A stretch of DNA of 64,000 nt from CAIZGX01 sp044374295 (GTDB taxonomy: Bacteria; Bacteroidota; Bacteroidia; Flavobacteriales_D; Sanyastnellaceae): assembly GCA_044374295.1 (NCBI GenBank), contig JBILOU010000004.1, positions 1-64,000 of the forward strand. The letters are read 5' to 3'. Positions 9,001 through 16,828 of the stretch are shown here, one piece after another. The notes beneath the pieces are model-generated. The model ran no database searches. It had not been told where the DNA came from and saw only the letters and a program-made list of their open reading frames with translations. The position numbers and the translations under genes are program-made. Position 1 is the first letter of the stretch, and every line of letters starts with the position of its first letter.

Positions 9001-9582
9001 GCCTGGAAAAACAGGCAACATCGGTGCATTTACAGGGACGTAATATTGATTGGAATAATTCAGCAACTGATTCGAACCGTCTTGATTTCCATAAGCAATG
9101 TATTGAGCAGCTATGTAGTTTCCCAATTTAGCAGCATCACCATCGCTATAGTCAGTGGATGTGACAGAAGTATTATACCCCAATCCAGACATGACAAAAT
9201 TCGCCATGGTCAGTGTGTTCAGCCAATTTGGAGAAAACTGATAGCGATTTATTATTAGACGATAAGCGGCATATGTTATTGCCTTCTCTCTTGCAAGCTG
9301 AATATTTTCAGGAGTTTCAATGCCATTGAATGCAGAGTTGAATCCATTTAAAGTTTGTCCAATCAGGTAGGTCTTCGCGGTGTCATCGAAAATTGCCCAT
9401 GCATCATACATGGCAGCATGGATGTGAAATAAATTTCGAGCGTGAATCGTTGGGCGAGCGTTATCATTTCGAATAGCTTGCAAAACAACTTCATCCCACT
9501 GACGCGCAACAGAATATTCCTGAGCCTGCATTGAAAATGCAGAAATAATGAGCAATAAAAACCCGAGTAAAAGAGGCTTCAT
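6097..9582 (-). CDS. Secreted vanadium-haloperoxidase/PAP2-fold protein with type IX sorting domain
   Basis: A 1161-residue exported protein. A signal peptide (about 1-20, ending SMQAQ) is followed by a helical catalytic region to about residue 650. Its active-site motifs match the haloperoxidase/PAP2 set: K429...R436-P437 in KGYYDGSRPVSVIRK, SGHSTYSR at 537-544, and S601-R602...H608...D612 in SRIWGGIHAPFDD. These bind vanadate or phosphate. Four Ig-like beta repeats follow (about 660-1070), then a type A C-terminal domain (VFPNPSSDV, ending GIYLMEF...VRFVKK) that sends the protein through the type IX secretion system. Vanadate-dependent halide oxidation or phosphatase activity cannot be told apart here. 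TATCTTCG (minus) at 9603-9610 is a probable promoter. Stands alone, ending 12 bp from convergent phoH. Confidence 0.87.
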   Translation of the reverse strand: MKPLLLGFLLLIISAFSMQAQEYSVARQWDEVVLQAIRNDNARPTIHARNLFHIHAAMYDAWAIFDDTAKTYLIGQTLNGFNSAFNGIETPENIQLAREKAITYAAYRLIINRYQFSPNWLNTLTMANFVMSGLGYNTSVTSTDYSDGDAAKLGNYIAAQYIAYGNQDGSNQLLNYSNQYYVPVNAPMLPVFPGNPNNTFINRWQPLNLANFVDQNGFPGLPTPSALSPEWGNVKPFSLTEADKTVQYRDGNFWNVYKDPGPPPMLMPGDTASLEHPFVFGNVMVATWSSHLSPDDFTYMDISPLSVCNVLSLPETVDDYPSFYNLLNGGDNGTGRPLNPVTGEPYMPQLVKRGDFTRVLAEFWADGPSSETPPGHWFKIMNYVHDHPLFVRKWGGEGEILDDLEWDVKSYFAMGGAMHDAAICAWSVKGYYDGSRPVSVIRKMADYGQSTSDTLPNYHPQGLPLIPDYIELVQPADVGNGFMSGDIGQVKIRTWKGPNYIPNPANTYAGVDWILAKNWWPYQRPTFVSPPFAGYVSGHSTYSRTAAEVMTDLTGTEFFPGGMGEFQAMQNQYLVFEEGPSSDITLQWATYQDAADQCSLSRIWGGIHAPFDDIPGRKIGMEMGPQAFQFAESINNAVVPHIVNVTFSDPIISSSDIGNMVHAIFHFNRAMSPSAIPSVTFASVDLASLGILTQSNVFWLNDSALVVEYTVAQANQQYSGINFRVVGGKANDGCFARAYVGGNWKIDMVRPEVTASVASDIWVTDATAAVGTTEVTLYFNKTMDTNFPAILGFTDQTPAGLSQDIAAGYWFNASTYHAVFNVLDLNEEWLNVNLHSLTASDLAGNLQVEDTLLNVLNVDTRNPVVNAVSSNAVLTDATAGQTFQLTFTFEEDMNVSEIPAVTFVEGDPTINSISLLSSIWNSASEFVVEYLENDGQELFAALTPIINAQDLHGNVATVVETSSFMIDTENPTVVQIIPSTTLYEGLTSDFYIDVIYSEAMSASVTPTLTFADPFILDYFTLTNGAWIDGLTYRFTYTLTLQGMPFSSANIDVNLANGTDALGNPFITSDFVDVLTIDIFGSVSESALNAIHVFPNPSSDVVIVEGIHSMLNLTVRDEVGRIIYAGRSASRIELNVSNWASGIYLMEFNDGKGMKQVRFVKK

Positions 9583-9644
9583 AGTTTAAGGTTTAGGCAC
9601 TACGAAGATAACTCAACTCAAGGCAAAAAGGTTGCTTACATTTA

Positions 9645-10202
9645 TCAGGATTCACATACTTTTTTCAAGTTCGCTAGCCCTCCTTCAAAGTCTTTTATTA
9701 ATCGATTTTGAAATATAAACATCATTCCTCTGTATCGAAATGGAATTTTACCCATATCCATGGTCCAAGAAACTTCAGTTGTACATGTTGTGCAAGGAGC
9801 GCTTATATCTTCGGACGTGCCTGATTCCTTGAAATTAAAAGTGCTCTTGTTCGGGTCTTGAAACCCTTCAAAAAGAAGATCTGATTTTATTTCCTCATTC
9901 AAAACAACCGAAGTAATGGTTTGAGTTCCGTTACCTTCTGTGCTTTTCCAAGACCATTTGTGATGCTCCATCATTGGCTCTCCTTCAAAGGTACTTTGCA
10001 TGCCCTGATCTCGTTGACTCCACATGCTCCATTTCGACCAATTGCTAAAATCGCCAACTTGAACAAACACTTCATTTGCCGGTGCGTTGATTGTGATTGA
10101 ACGTGTTACTTTCAATTCGCTCGGACCTACAAGGCATGCGATAACGTAAAGAATAACCAAGGACCCAATGCTTATCCCTGAAATTTTAATAAATTTCCTC
10201 AT
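9645..10202 (-). CDS. SRPBCC-fold (START/polyketide cyclase-like) membrane-anchored protein
   Basis: A 185-residue protein with one N-terminal membrane segment (about 8-25) followed by a helix-grip domain: SITINAPANEVFVQVGDFSNWSKW is the standard opening of the polyketide-cyclase-like SRPBCC family. Members bind hydrophobic ligands in a cavity; the ligand here is unknown. A GTG three bases upstream is possible, but ATG 10202 is preferred because a perfect promoter element lies exactly 4 nt before it. It follows the sensor-like gene at 10221 but has its own promoter. Confidence 0.78.
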   Translation of the reverse strand: MRKFIKISGISIGSLVILYVIACLVGPSELKVTRSITINAPANEVFVQVGDFSNWSKWSMWSQRDQGMQSTFEGEPMMEHHKWSWKSTEGNGTQTITSVVLNEEIKSDLLFEGFQDPNKSTFNFKESGTSEDISAPCTTCTTEVSWTMDMGKIPFRYRGMMFIFQNRLIKDFEGGLANLKKVCES

Positions 10203-10206
10203 CACG

Positions 10207-10214
10207 CAAATATA
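10207..10214 (-). promoter_or_regulatory. -7 promoter element of the SRPBCC gene
   Basis: Minus-strand TATATTTG is a perfect TAnnTTTG match. It ends 4 nt before ATG 10202, so the mRNA is predicted to be leaderless. Confidence 0.5.
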
Positions 10215-10220
10215 AAAATC

Positions 10221-10724
10221 TTAATCTACATTTTTATACCTTGGACCGTGTGGAGGTCTGCCTCCTGGAGGAGTACCTGAATGCCCACCCCTCTTTCCGA
10301 CTTCTTCCAATAACACTTTACGAAACTCTCTTTCAATATTCGGAAGCTTGGCGGTTTTCTGAACACCAATCACTTTGCTACAAGCAATCATAAAGTTGGA
10401 ATCTTCTTCGACCTCCTTTACACGAAGTGCCGATATTTCGTTGTTCAACGATTCAAATGCCTTTTGATTTTCACCAACAGCGTCCATCTTGTCCATTACC
10501 TTTTTCAATTCTTTGCGATGGGTCTTTTGCGTTTCTTCATGCGCATTGTAAACTGGCCAAAACTTTTCAGCTTCAACGGAATTCAATTCCAGTTCCTTTG
10601 TAAGGTAGGCGCGCTTCAACGCCTCTACTTTTTCGCTGCGCTTCGGCTCGTCGCGATCGGGTTGTGCGAATGCACCCAAGGTGCAAATACACAGTATAAG
10701 AATCATTGTCTTTTTCATGCTCAT
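10221..10724 (-). CDS. Periplasmic sensor-like protein of an ECF sigma operon
   Basis: A 167-residue exported protein: signal peptide (KKTMILILCICTLGAFAQ) and a highly charged helical body rich in E and K (about 25-140), with a Gly/Pro/His-rich tail (GGHSGTPPGGRPPHGPRY). The helices FWPVYNAHEETQKTHRKELKK and following resemble the Spy/CpxP-like proteins often labelled 'sensor of ECF-type sigma factor' in Flavobacteria. It is the third gene after sigma factor (11159-11743) and anti-sigma-like protein (10726-11181), almost without gaps, which supports a regulatory or stress-sensing role. The His-rich tail could bind metal. Start may be ATG 10724 or 10718. Confidence 0.72.
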   Translation of the reverse strand: MSMKKTMILILCICTLGAFAQPDRDEPKRSEKVEALKRAYLTKELELNSVEAEKFWPVYNAHEETQKTHRKELKKVMDKMDAVGENQKAFESLNNEISALRVKEVEEDSNFMIACSKVIGVQKTAKLPNIEREFRKVLLEEVGKRGGHSGTPPGGRPPHGPRYKNVD

Positions 10725-10725
10725 T

Positions 10726-11181
10726 TTAATTTATGTTTTCTATTAAATCTGTATCCTCTTCCAATAAATACGCTACCAGCTCTTCCCTTGGTATTTCTTT
10801 CAATCCCTCCGCCACCTCTTCTTTACTCTTACCTTCTCTTACCTTCTCTTCCCCTTTCTTAACCAAACTCTCATTCTCTATCTTACCTTCTCTTCCCTTT
10901 TCTTCCCCTTTCTTATCTTCTCTTACATTTTCTTCCCCATTCTTACCTTCTCTTAACTTTTCTTCACCTCTCTTACCTTCTACTGTCTGCTCTTGTGCAA
11001 TCTCTTGGTTTTGGTCTATGCCCTTCCACATAAAAAACCCAACACCAATAGCACATGCAGCAGCCAATACCAGCAGCCATTTTCCATTTGGAAAATTCCG
11101 AACGGGCATGAGTGCCTTTTTATTTTTTTCGAAATAATCGGAAGGGATATTCCACTCGTTATTCTTCATTTTCTTTTTCAT
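10726..11181 (-). CDS. Putative anti-sigma factor with a charged repeat linker
   Basis: A 151-residue single-pass membrane protein between sigma factor and sensor genes. Residues 1-30 (EWNIPSDYFEKNKKALMPV) would face the cytoplasm, a membrane segment spans about 33-52 (WLLVLAAACAIGVGFFMW), and the periplasmic part is dominated by repeats of about 10 residues based on K-x-GEE-x-x-REGK. The C-terminal 25 residues (IPREELVAYLLEEDTDLIENI) look folded. It overlaps the sigma gene by 23 bp (11 bp if translation starts at the second Met). No zinc-binding anti-sigma motif is seen. The anti-sigma role is inferred from topology and gene order. Confidence 0.68.
   Translation of the reverse strand: MKKKMKNNEWNIPSDYFEKNKKALMPVRNFPNGKWLLVLAAACAIGVGFFMWKGIDQNQEIAQEQTVEGKRGEEKLREGKNGEENVREDKKGEEKGREGKIENESLVKKGEEKVREGKSKEEVAEGLKEIPREELVAYLLEEDTDLIENIN
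10804..10990. repeat. Imperfect pyrimidine/purine-rich tandem repeat inside the anti-sigma gene
   Basis: On the plus strand the words CTTACCTTCTCTT and TTCTTCCCC recur about every 30 nt, coding on the minus strand for the K-x-GEE-x-x-REGK linker. The repeat has drifted but keeps the reading frame. Similar words (CTTACCTTCTATTACC) occur outside any gene near 37930. Confidence 0.6.
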
Positions 11182-11743
11182 TTAATTCAACCTTCAATTC
11201 GTTGTGTTGAATATCTTGTTTTATTTTTTCTACGGCGTGATGAAAACTTGCTTTCAACGCACCTACACTGGTTCCTGTTATCGCCGCTATTTCTGTGTAC
11301 TTTTTCTCTTCGTAATACTTCATCACAAACACAGCGCGTTGTTTTTCTGGAAGTGCGGCCACCATGGCTTGCAAGCGCAGTTGCATTTCATCGCCGGTGT
11401 AATGCGCGTCTTCCTCTAACTGCTTGGCGTTACTTAAAATGCGTTCGTTCCAATCTCCCTTCACCGTTCGCTTGCTTCGTTCTATGTGGCCGAGCGCTTC
11501 CCTGTATGCTATGCTGTGCATCCACGTTCCCAATTTACTTTGTCCGCGAAAATTGTCTATTCCTTTGAATACGCGCACGAAAGTCTCTTGCAAAACATCG
11601 TTGGTGTCTTCGTGGTTCAATAACATTCTTCGAATAAAAAAGTAAAGCTGTTTTTGGTAGTCTGAAATAAGCATCTCATATCCTTTATCTCGCGTTCTTG
11701 AAACGGAAATTAGAGTTAAGATTTCTTTTTCACGTCCTACCAT
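11159..11743 (-). CDS. RNA polymerase ECF sigma factor
   Basis: A 194-residue sigma-70 family protein of the extracytoplasmic function type. Region 2 (about 25-95) includes DVLQETFVRVFKGIDNFRG and the promoter-melting part KLGTWMHSIAYREALGHI; region 4 (about 125-180) includes ALPEKQRAVFVMKYYEE and the helix-turn-helix KYTEIAAITGTSVGALKASF. Length is slightly long because of an N-terminal extension of about 15 residues. It heads the operon sigma - anti-sigma-like - periplasmic sensor. The target regulon is not visible from sequence. Confidence 0.9.
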   Translation of the reverse strand: MVGREKEILTLISVSRTRDKGYEMLISDYQKQLYFFIRRMLLNHEDTNDVLQETFVRVFKGIDNFRGQSKLGTWMHSIAYREALGHIERSKRTVKGDWNERILSNAKQLEEDAHYTGDEMQLRLQAMVAALPEKQRAVFVMKYYEEKKYTEIAAITGTSVGALKASFHHAVEKIKQDIQHNELKVELNEKENEE

Positions 11744-11792
11744 TACTCTTTAGAAGAGAAAGATTCAAAAGGGTTTAATTCGAAATGAAAAA

Positions 11793-12458
11793 TTACCATT
11801 TCCCTCTGTGTGTCTCTTGTTCAAGAGCCTTTTCCAAATGCTCGAGATAGGCGTCGCGAGAAATAAGCTCAGCGCCTAATGAAACCAGATGAGAGTTTTC
11901 CACCTGTCCGTCTACCCATTCCATTCCGTATTCCTTGCAGCGCTGGATCAAATGCCAAAGCGCCAATTTCGAAGTGTTCGATTCGGTTGAAAACATACTT
12001 TCTCCGCAGAACATGCCGCCTAGGTTCACGCCGTACAATCCGCCTACAAGCACATCTCCTTTCCAAACCTCCACCGAATGGGCAAATCCCAAAGCATGAA
12101 GTTCGGTATATGCTTGAATCATTTCAGGAAGAATCCACGTTTCGTCTTCTCTCCCATTGCCCGCGCAAGCTCTTACAACTTGATTAAATGCGCGATCGAA
12201 CGAATAGGTATAAATTCCTTTATCGTAGAGCAAACGAGTTGATTTACTCGGTTTGAAGGAAGGGACATGAAAGACACAACGTTCTTCCGGACAATACCAG
12301 CGCGGTTCTCCGGGCTCTTCATACCAAGGAAAAATTCCTTTTGAATAAGCGAGCAGTAATCTTGAAACCGAAAGATCTCCACCAACAGCAACAAGATTGT
12401 CTTCAAATTCCTCTGGACCGGGGAACCACAATTCGTCTGAGAGTCTGTAAATTGGCAT
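11793..12458 (-). CDS. aat: Leucyl/phenylalanyl-tRNA-protein transferase
   Basis: Aat transfers Leu or Phe from its tRNA to proteins with basic N-termini, marking them for ClpAP/ClpS-type N-degron breakdown. The 221-residue protein has the family signatures WFPGPEEF, YSKGIFPWYEE, RWYCPEERCVF, THSVEVW-like AHSVEVWKGDVLVGGLYGV and GMFCGESMFS, covering the whole family length. It is divergent from the Nudix gene across 44 bp. A minus-strand TAACTTCG (12466-12473) 7 nt before the ATG is the likely promoter. Confidence 0.94.
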   Translation of the reverse strand: MPIYRLSDELWFPGPEEFEDNLVAVGGDLSVSRLLLAYSKGIFPWYEEPGEPRWYCPEERCVFHVPSFKPSKSTRLLYDKGIYTYSFDRAFNQVVRACAGNGREDETWILPEMIQAYTELHALGFAHSVEVWKGDVLVGGLYGVNLGGMFCGESMFSTESNTSKLALWHLIQRCKEYGMEWVDGQVENSHLVSLGAELISRDAYLEHLEKALEQETHRGKW

Positions 12459-12502
12459 CGCGATACGAAGTTAGTTCTACTTTGACTTCGAAACGAAAAA
12501 CT

Positions 12503-13129
12503 ATGCAGTGGATTGAAGAACAATTATTGAAACCTTTCGAGCCGAAGGCCTACAGCGAACTCGATGTATATATTCGGGAGAGCGCGGCTGAAGCGCGAAA
12601 GCTCACGCCCACTCCGCGCGAAAGCGCTGTGGTGATTGTGATTCATCCGCATGAAGACGATGCTGGCTTAACCTTAATTCAGCGTCCGGTTTACAACGGA
12701 GTTCACAGCGGACAGATGGCATTTCCTGGTGGGAAGAAAGACGAAGGCGATGAAAGCCTGCTGCACACGGCCTTGCGCGAATTGAACGAAGAAGTTGGGC
12801 TTTCCCTTCCAACCGAAAAAAAATATTTTAGGCTGAATGAAATCTTCATTCCTCCGAGTCGCATGTTGGTGCAGCCCTTTGCAACTGTATTAAATGAAAT
12901 TCCGAATTTCATTCCCGATGAAAAAGAAGTGGCAGCTCTTGTCCCTATTCCGCTTGGGCATTTCGGAGCGAAGATGAAGACCGAGCGCATGGACATCTTC
13001 ATGCCGCACATTCAGCAAACGAAGTCGGTGCCGGCGATTCGCTACGAAGACTATTTGATTTGGGGAGCGACGGCGATGATGTTGTTCGAACTGCGCGACC
13101 GCTTGGATTTAAAAAATAAATATGAATAA
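12503..13129 (+). CDS. CoA pyrophosphatase-type Nudix hydrolase (NudL-like)
   Basis: A 208-residue Nudix enzyme expected to split CoA into phosphopantetheine and 3',5'-ADP. The UPF0035/NuCoA signature is visible as SGQMAFPGG just before the Nudix box GGKKDEGDE...LRELNEEVGL; the extra residue within the box is typical of the CoA subgroup. The ATG at 12503 (MQWIEEQLLKPF) is chosen because the longer frame from 12341 would lie antisense inside aat. Divergent from aat, monocistronic. Confidence 0.85.
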   Translation: MQWIEEQLLKPFEPKAYSELDVYIRESAAEARKLTPTPRESAVVIVIHPHEDDAGLTLIQRPVYNGVHSGQMAFPGGKKDEGDESLLHTALRELNEEVGLSLPTEKKYFRLNEIFIPPSRMLVQPFATVLNEIPNFIPDEKEVAALVPIPLGHFGAKMKTERMDIFMPHIQQTKSVPAIRYEDYLIWGATAMMLFELRDRLDLKNKYE

Positions 13130-13178
13130 TTGAACCGATCTGTGCGTTACCTGTACAGCGGCATGAAACACCCTTCTT

Positions 13179-13784
13179 TTGGCACTATTCAACAAACATA
13201 AAACGTATGCTTCCTTCAAAGACGAAGAGCTCATGCCGCTGATTGCGGCCGGCAAAGAGCGCGCCTTCGAAGAACTATACACCCGTTACAGCCGGCCGAT
13301 ACATTCTTACTTCTTTCGCATGCTGCGAAAAGACAAAGAGGTTGCAGCGGACTTCACGCAAGAGCTGTTCAGCAAAGTCTTTCGTCACGCAGAAGGCTTC
13401 GATGTAAAACGCAATTTCAAGACGTGGCTTTATAGCATGGCGCACAACCAGTGTAAGAATGAATATGCGAAGCATGAAGTTCGCGCTGAAGCGCGAATGA
13501 CAATTGCGACAGCCGAGGTGCACGAACACGACCGCGACATGGACCGTTCTAAATTCGAGGAGGCATTGCAAGATGCGCTGTCGCAATTAGACGAAACCAA
13601 AAGAACCACCTTCGAACTTCGGTTCGTGCATGAACTCAGCAATCCGGAAATAGCCGAAACCATGGGCTGCTCCGAAGGAACCGTGAAATCGCGCATCTTC
13701 TACACCCTCAAAGAACTCAACGGTATTCTTCAAGAATACAAAGAACTTTTACTTTCATTTCTCTTCATTATACTACAATCATGA
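13179..13784 (+). CDS. RNA polymerase ECF sigma factor
   Basis: A 201-residue sigma-70 family protein. Region 2 (about 18-85: AFEELYTRYSRPIHSYF, DFTQELFSKVF, NFKTWLYSMAHNQCKNEY) and region 4 (about 135-185: LDETKRTTFELRF, ELSNPEIAETMGCSEGTVKSRIF) are complete. No ATG precedes region 2, so TTG 13179 (MALFNKHK) is the probable start. The C-terminus carries an unusual hydrophobic tail LLLSFLFIILQS. Its TGA overlaps the ATG of the next gene (ATGA), so sigma and anti-sigma are translationally coupled. Confidence 0.9.
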   Translation: MALFNKHKTYASFKDEELMPLIAAGKERAFEELYTRYSRPIHSYFFRMLRKDKEVAADFTQELFSKVFRHAEGFDVKRNFKTWLYSMAHNQCKNEYAKHEVRAEARMTIATAEVHEHDRDMDRSKFEEALQDALSQLDETKRTTFELRFVHELSNPEIAETMGCSEGTVKSRIFYTLKELNGILQEYKELLLSFLFIILQS

Positions 13785-14623
13785 GCACACAAAAACCTTT
13801 CACCTATCAGCCCGAAGACTTGGAGCGACTCTTGCGCACCAAAGAATTCAACGGTTTGCTTCCAGAGGAACGCGCCTTTGTGTTGCAACATGTTTCCAAC
13901 GAAAAGGAATTCAATGAACTCAAAATGCTTTTGGGAAGCATTGAATCTTCCGAGCACGAGATGCAAGATCCTCCTGCTGCCGTTTGGAAAAACTTGAAGA
14001 AAGAATTCAATCAGCAGAAGCCTTCACGTTTCAAAGTGTGGCTGAACATTCTCTTCCCTCCTCTTCCTAAGTGGAGCGGATTCCGCACGGTTTCTTTTTC
14101 TTTGGTTGGAATGGCCGCGGTTGTCGGCGCAGTGATTTGGTTCGTTCCGAAAGAAAACAACAACGTGGCATTAAATAATTCTTCAAATCAATTAAATGAA
14201 GAAAAATCAACGAATTCCAATCAAGACACTGTTTCTGAAAATTCAGAATTCAAAGTAAATCCAGAACAATATGCCGAGCTGAAGCCTGTATCCGGAATAT
14301 ACGTAACACCCGTGGTTCGCGAAGTTGAGGAGATGTATGAAACTCAGACAACGGATGAGGCGGAAGATGAAAACACCCTTGCACCGGCAAACGATGCTCC
14401 CGAATCCAAGTCTGTTAGAAGTGTGGAAAATGATTCCCCCACTTCAATAGAAAGTACGAACGCTTCACCTGCGTCTGTTAGATCTTTTAACTTATCACCT
14501 GATTACAATTTAACTGCCCCGAATGTAACATTTACCACTAATGGAACTACGAATGTGATTGCAACTGATTCAATAAAAATTCAGCCCAAGAAGAAAAAGA
14601 AAACGCCACCGAAGAAAAAGTGA
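13781..14623 (+). CDS. Putative membrane anti-sigma factor
   Basis: A 280-residue single-pass protein: cytoplasmic part 1-100 (LERLLRTKEFNGLLPEERAF, AVWKNLKKEF), membrane segment about 103-122 (VSFSLVGMAAVVGAVIWFV), and a periplasmic low-complexity region rich in N, S, T, E and P ending in a Lys/Pro tail KKKKKTPPKKK. It starts within the stop of the sigma gene. That coupling and the topology support an anti-sigma role, though no known anti-sigma motif is visible. It shares no obvious sequence with the other two anti-sigma candidates in this window. Confidence 0.72.
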   Translation: MSTQKPFTYQPEDLERLLRTKEFNGLLPEERAFVLQHVSNEKEFNELKMLLGSIESSEHEMQDPPAAVWKNLKKEFNQQKPSRFKVWLNILFPPLPKWSGFRTVSFSLVGMAAVVGAVIWFVPKENNNVALNNSSNQLNEEKSTNSNQDTVSENSEFKVNPEQYAELKPVSGIYVTPVVREVEEMYETQTTDEAEDENTLAPANDAPESKSVRSVENDSPTSIESTNASPASVRSFNLSPDYNLTAPNVTFTTNGTTNVIATDSIKIQPKKKKKTPPKKK

Positions 14624-14666
14624 CGAATAATTTTCAAAATGGACATTGTATGTTCATTTTTGTGGA

Positions 14667-16154
14667 ATGAAAAAGATTCTTGTTGCGAACCGAGGAGAAA
14701 TTGCTTTGCGCATTATGCGTTCAGCGAAAGAAATGGGAATTACCACTGTTGCTATTTATAGTGAAGCCGATAGAAATGCACCTTTCGTGAAATACGCCGA
14801 CGAGGCTGTTTGCGTAGGTCCTCCGCCTTCCAACCAGTCGTATTTACAAGCAGATAAGATCATTGATATTTGTAAAGAGTTAGGCGTTGAAGGGATTCAT
14901 CCGGGATACGGATTCCTTTCTGAAAATGCTGGATTCGCAAGAAAAGTTCAAGAAAACGGAATCACCTTCATTGGTCCGAATCCGGATAGCATAGACATGA
15001 TGGGAAGTAAACTTGCTGCCAAAGCTGCTGCAAGAAAGTACAACATTCCCATGGTTCCTGGAACTGAAGACGCCATTGCCGATGTGGAACAAGCGAAGCG
15101 TGTAGCGTTGGAAGTTGGACTTCCAATCCTCATCAAAGCCAGCGCAGGCGGCGGTGGTAAAGGAATGCGCATCGTTGAAAAGATTGAAGAAGTGGAAGAG
15201 CAAATGGAACGCGCCATTTCTGAGGCAGTGAGTTCTTTCGGAGATGGATCAGTTTTCATTGAGCGTTACGTTAGCGGACCTCGACACATTGAAATTCAAG
15301 TTTTAGCAGATACACACGGAAACATTGTTCATCTCTTCGAGCGTGAATGCAGCATTCAGCGCAGACACCAGAAGGTTGTTGAAGAAGCGCCCTCTGCTAT
15401 TTTAACTCCAGAGCTTCGCGCAGCCATGGGAAAGAGCGCTTGTGATGCGGCCAGAAGCTGCGACTATGTAGGCGCTGGAACAGTAGAGTTCTTGGTAGAC
15501 GACAAGATGAATTACTACTTCTTGGAAATGAATACCCGCCTGCAAGTGGAGCATCCGGTTTCAGAAAGCATTACAGGAATTGATTTGGTGAAGGAGCAAA
15601 TTCGTGTGGCTCGTGGAGAGAAATTAGCGTTTTCGCAAGAAGACCTTTCGATAAACGGACATGCGCTCGAGGTTCGTGTGTATGCTGAAGATCCAACGAA
15701 CAACTTCCTTCCTGATATTGGAAGATTGAATACGTATGTTCGTCCGCAAGGACCGGGCATTCGCGTCGACGATGGATTTGAAGAAGGCATGGACATTCCA
15801 ATTTACTATGACCCGATGATTGCGAAATTGATTGTGCATGCCGCGAATCGCGAGCAAGCCATTGAGCGCATGACCCGAGCCATAGCGGAATACAAGATTT
15901 CAGGAGTTCAGACTACACTTGATTTTTGTTCTTGGGCGATTAATCATGAAGCATTCAAATCTGGAAATTTCGACACGCATTTTGTAAAAGACTATTTCAC
16001 TCCAGAGATCTTGAAGAAAGAATTGTCGGTTGAAGAAACGGAAGTCGCGGCAATTGCAGCAGAGATTTTGTTTCAGCAAGACAATACTTCTGCTTCGACG
16101 AGTTCAACAAACGAGCACAAAACCAGTGCTTGGAAGCTTCGCGCTAGAGACTAA
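14667..16154 (+). CDS. accC: Biotin carboxylase subunit AccC
   Basis: A 495-residue ATP-grasp enzyme that carboxylates biotin on a carrier protein, the first half-reaction of acetyl- or propionyl-CoA carboxylase. Visible are ILVANRGEIALRI, the ATP-binding KASAGGGGKGMRIV, the FIERYVSGPRHIEIQVLAD strand, the ECSIQRRHQKVVEEAPS catalytic stretch, EFLVDD...FLEMNTRLQVEH, and the C-terminal biotin-carboxylase domain. About 35 low-complexity residues (SASTSSTNEHK) extend the C-terminus. No biotin carrier or carboxyltransferase gene is adjacent. Start at ATG 14667, 4 nt after a CATTTTTG promoter-like element. It overlaps the convergent sirtuin gene by 11 bp. Confidence 0.94.
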   Translation: MKKILVANRGEIALRIMRSAKEMGITTVAIYSEADRNAPFVKYADEAVCVGPPPSNQSYLQADKIIDICKELGVEGIHPGYGFLSENAGFARKVQENGITFIGPNPDSIDMMGSKLAAKAAARKYNIPMVPGTEDAIADVEQAKRVALEVGLPILIKASAGGGGKGMRIVEKIEEVEEQMERAISEAVSSFGDGSVFIERYVSGPRHIEIQVLADTHGNIVHLFERECSIQRRHQKVVEEAPSAILTPELRAAMGKSACDAARSCDYVGAGTVEFLVDDKMNYYFLEMNTRLQVEHPVSESITGIDLVKEQIRVARGEKLAFSQEDLSINGHALEVRVYAEDPTNNFLPDIGRLNTYVRPQGPGIRVDDGFEEGMDIPIYYDPMIAKLIVHAANREQAIERMTRAIAEYKISGVQTTLDFCSWAINHEAFKSGNFDTHFVKDYFTPEILKKELSVEETEVAAIAAEILFQQDNTSASTSSTNEHKTSAWKLRARD

Positions 16155-16824
16155 TCTTTTGAAACTCGCACCAGCGTTGCATACCTTCGGAAGCTCCGGA
16201 GGGTATTGCGTTGAATCCTAGTTTTGAAGCGAGTTCCGGAACCTTCGGATCTATGACCCAACGCTCAGCATTCAGCGGAACGTTGTAGAGCAATCCGGCT
16301 GCTGGATAAACTTCCAGCGAAGTTCCCAATACCATAAAGATGTCGGCTTCCTCCACTAACTCAGCAGCATCTTGAAGCAAAGGAACATCTTCTCCGAACC
16401 AGACGATATGTGGACGTAAGGGGTTTCCGTGTTCGCACGAGCTGGAAGTCGATTGGGCAATTTGCCCAATTTCATTTACGCAGCATTCGCTTCTCATTTT
16501 GGTAAGTTCTCCGTGCAGGTGAATGATGTTTGAACTTCCTGCGCGTTCGTGAAGGTTGTCTACGTTTTGCGTTATGATCGAAACACGGAAGTGTTTTTCC
16601 AATTGAGCCAGAATAAGGTGTCCGTTGTTGGGTTGTACATCGTTCAATTGCAATCGACGTTGGTTGTAGAACTCGGTAACAAGATCGGGGTTGCGTTGCC
16701 AAGCTTGCGGGGTTGCAACGTCTTCAATGCGGTATTGCTCCCACAGTCCGTTTGAATCGCGAAAGGTGCTAATACCGCTTTCGGCGCTGGTTCCAGCGCC
16801 CGTTAAGACCACTAAATGTTTCAT
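16144..16824 (-). CDS. SIR2-family NAD-dependent protein deacylase (CobB type)
   Basis: A 226-residue sirtuin. GAGTSAESGISTFRDSNGLW and TQNVDNLHERAG form the NAD pocket, and H104 in IHLHGEL is the catalytic base. Y53-x-x-R56 (FYNQRR) is the class III signature of desuccinylases/demalonylases. Of the usual zinc-binding four cysteines only C114, C115 and C130 are near, not in CxxC pairs, so the zinc site looks lost, as I recall for other Bacteroidota CobB. It is the last gene of an operon with the histidine kinase and DUF58 protein, with 4-bp gaps. Lysine desuccinylation is a reasonable prediction. Confidence 0.9.
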   Translation of the reverse strand: MKHLVVLTGAGTSAESGISTFRDSNGLWEQYRIEDVATPQAWQRNPDLVTEFYNQRRLQLNDVQPNNGHLILAQLEKHFRVSIITQNVDNLHERAGSSNIIHLHGELTKMRSECCVNEIGQIAQSTSSSCEHGNPLRPHIVWFGEDVPLLQDAAELVEEADIFMVLGTSLEVYPAAGLLYNVPLNAERWVIDPKVPELASKLGFNAIPSGASEGMQRWCEFQKISL

Positions 16825-16828
16825 AAAA

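Noticed and set aside
11793..12502. Plus-strand extension of the Nudix gene from 12341
   Set aside because: The added 54 residues are antisense to aat and have no family match; ATG 12503 fits the Nudix family.
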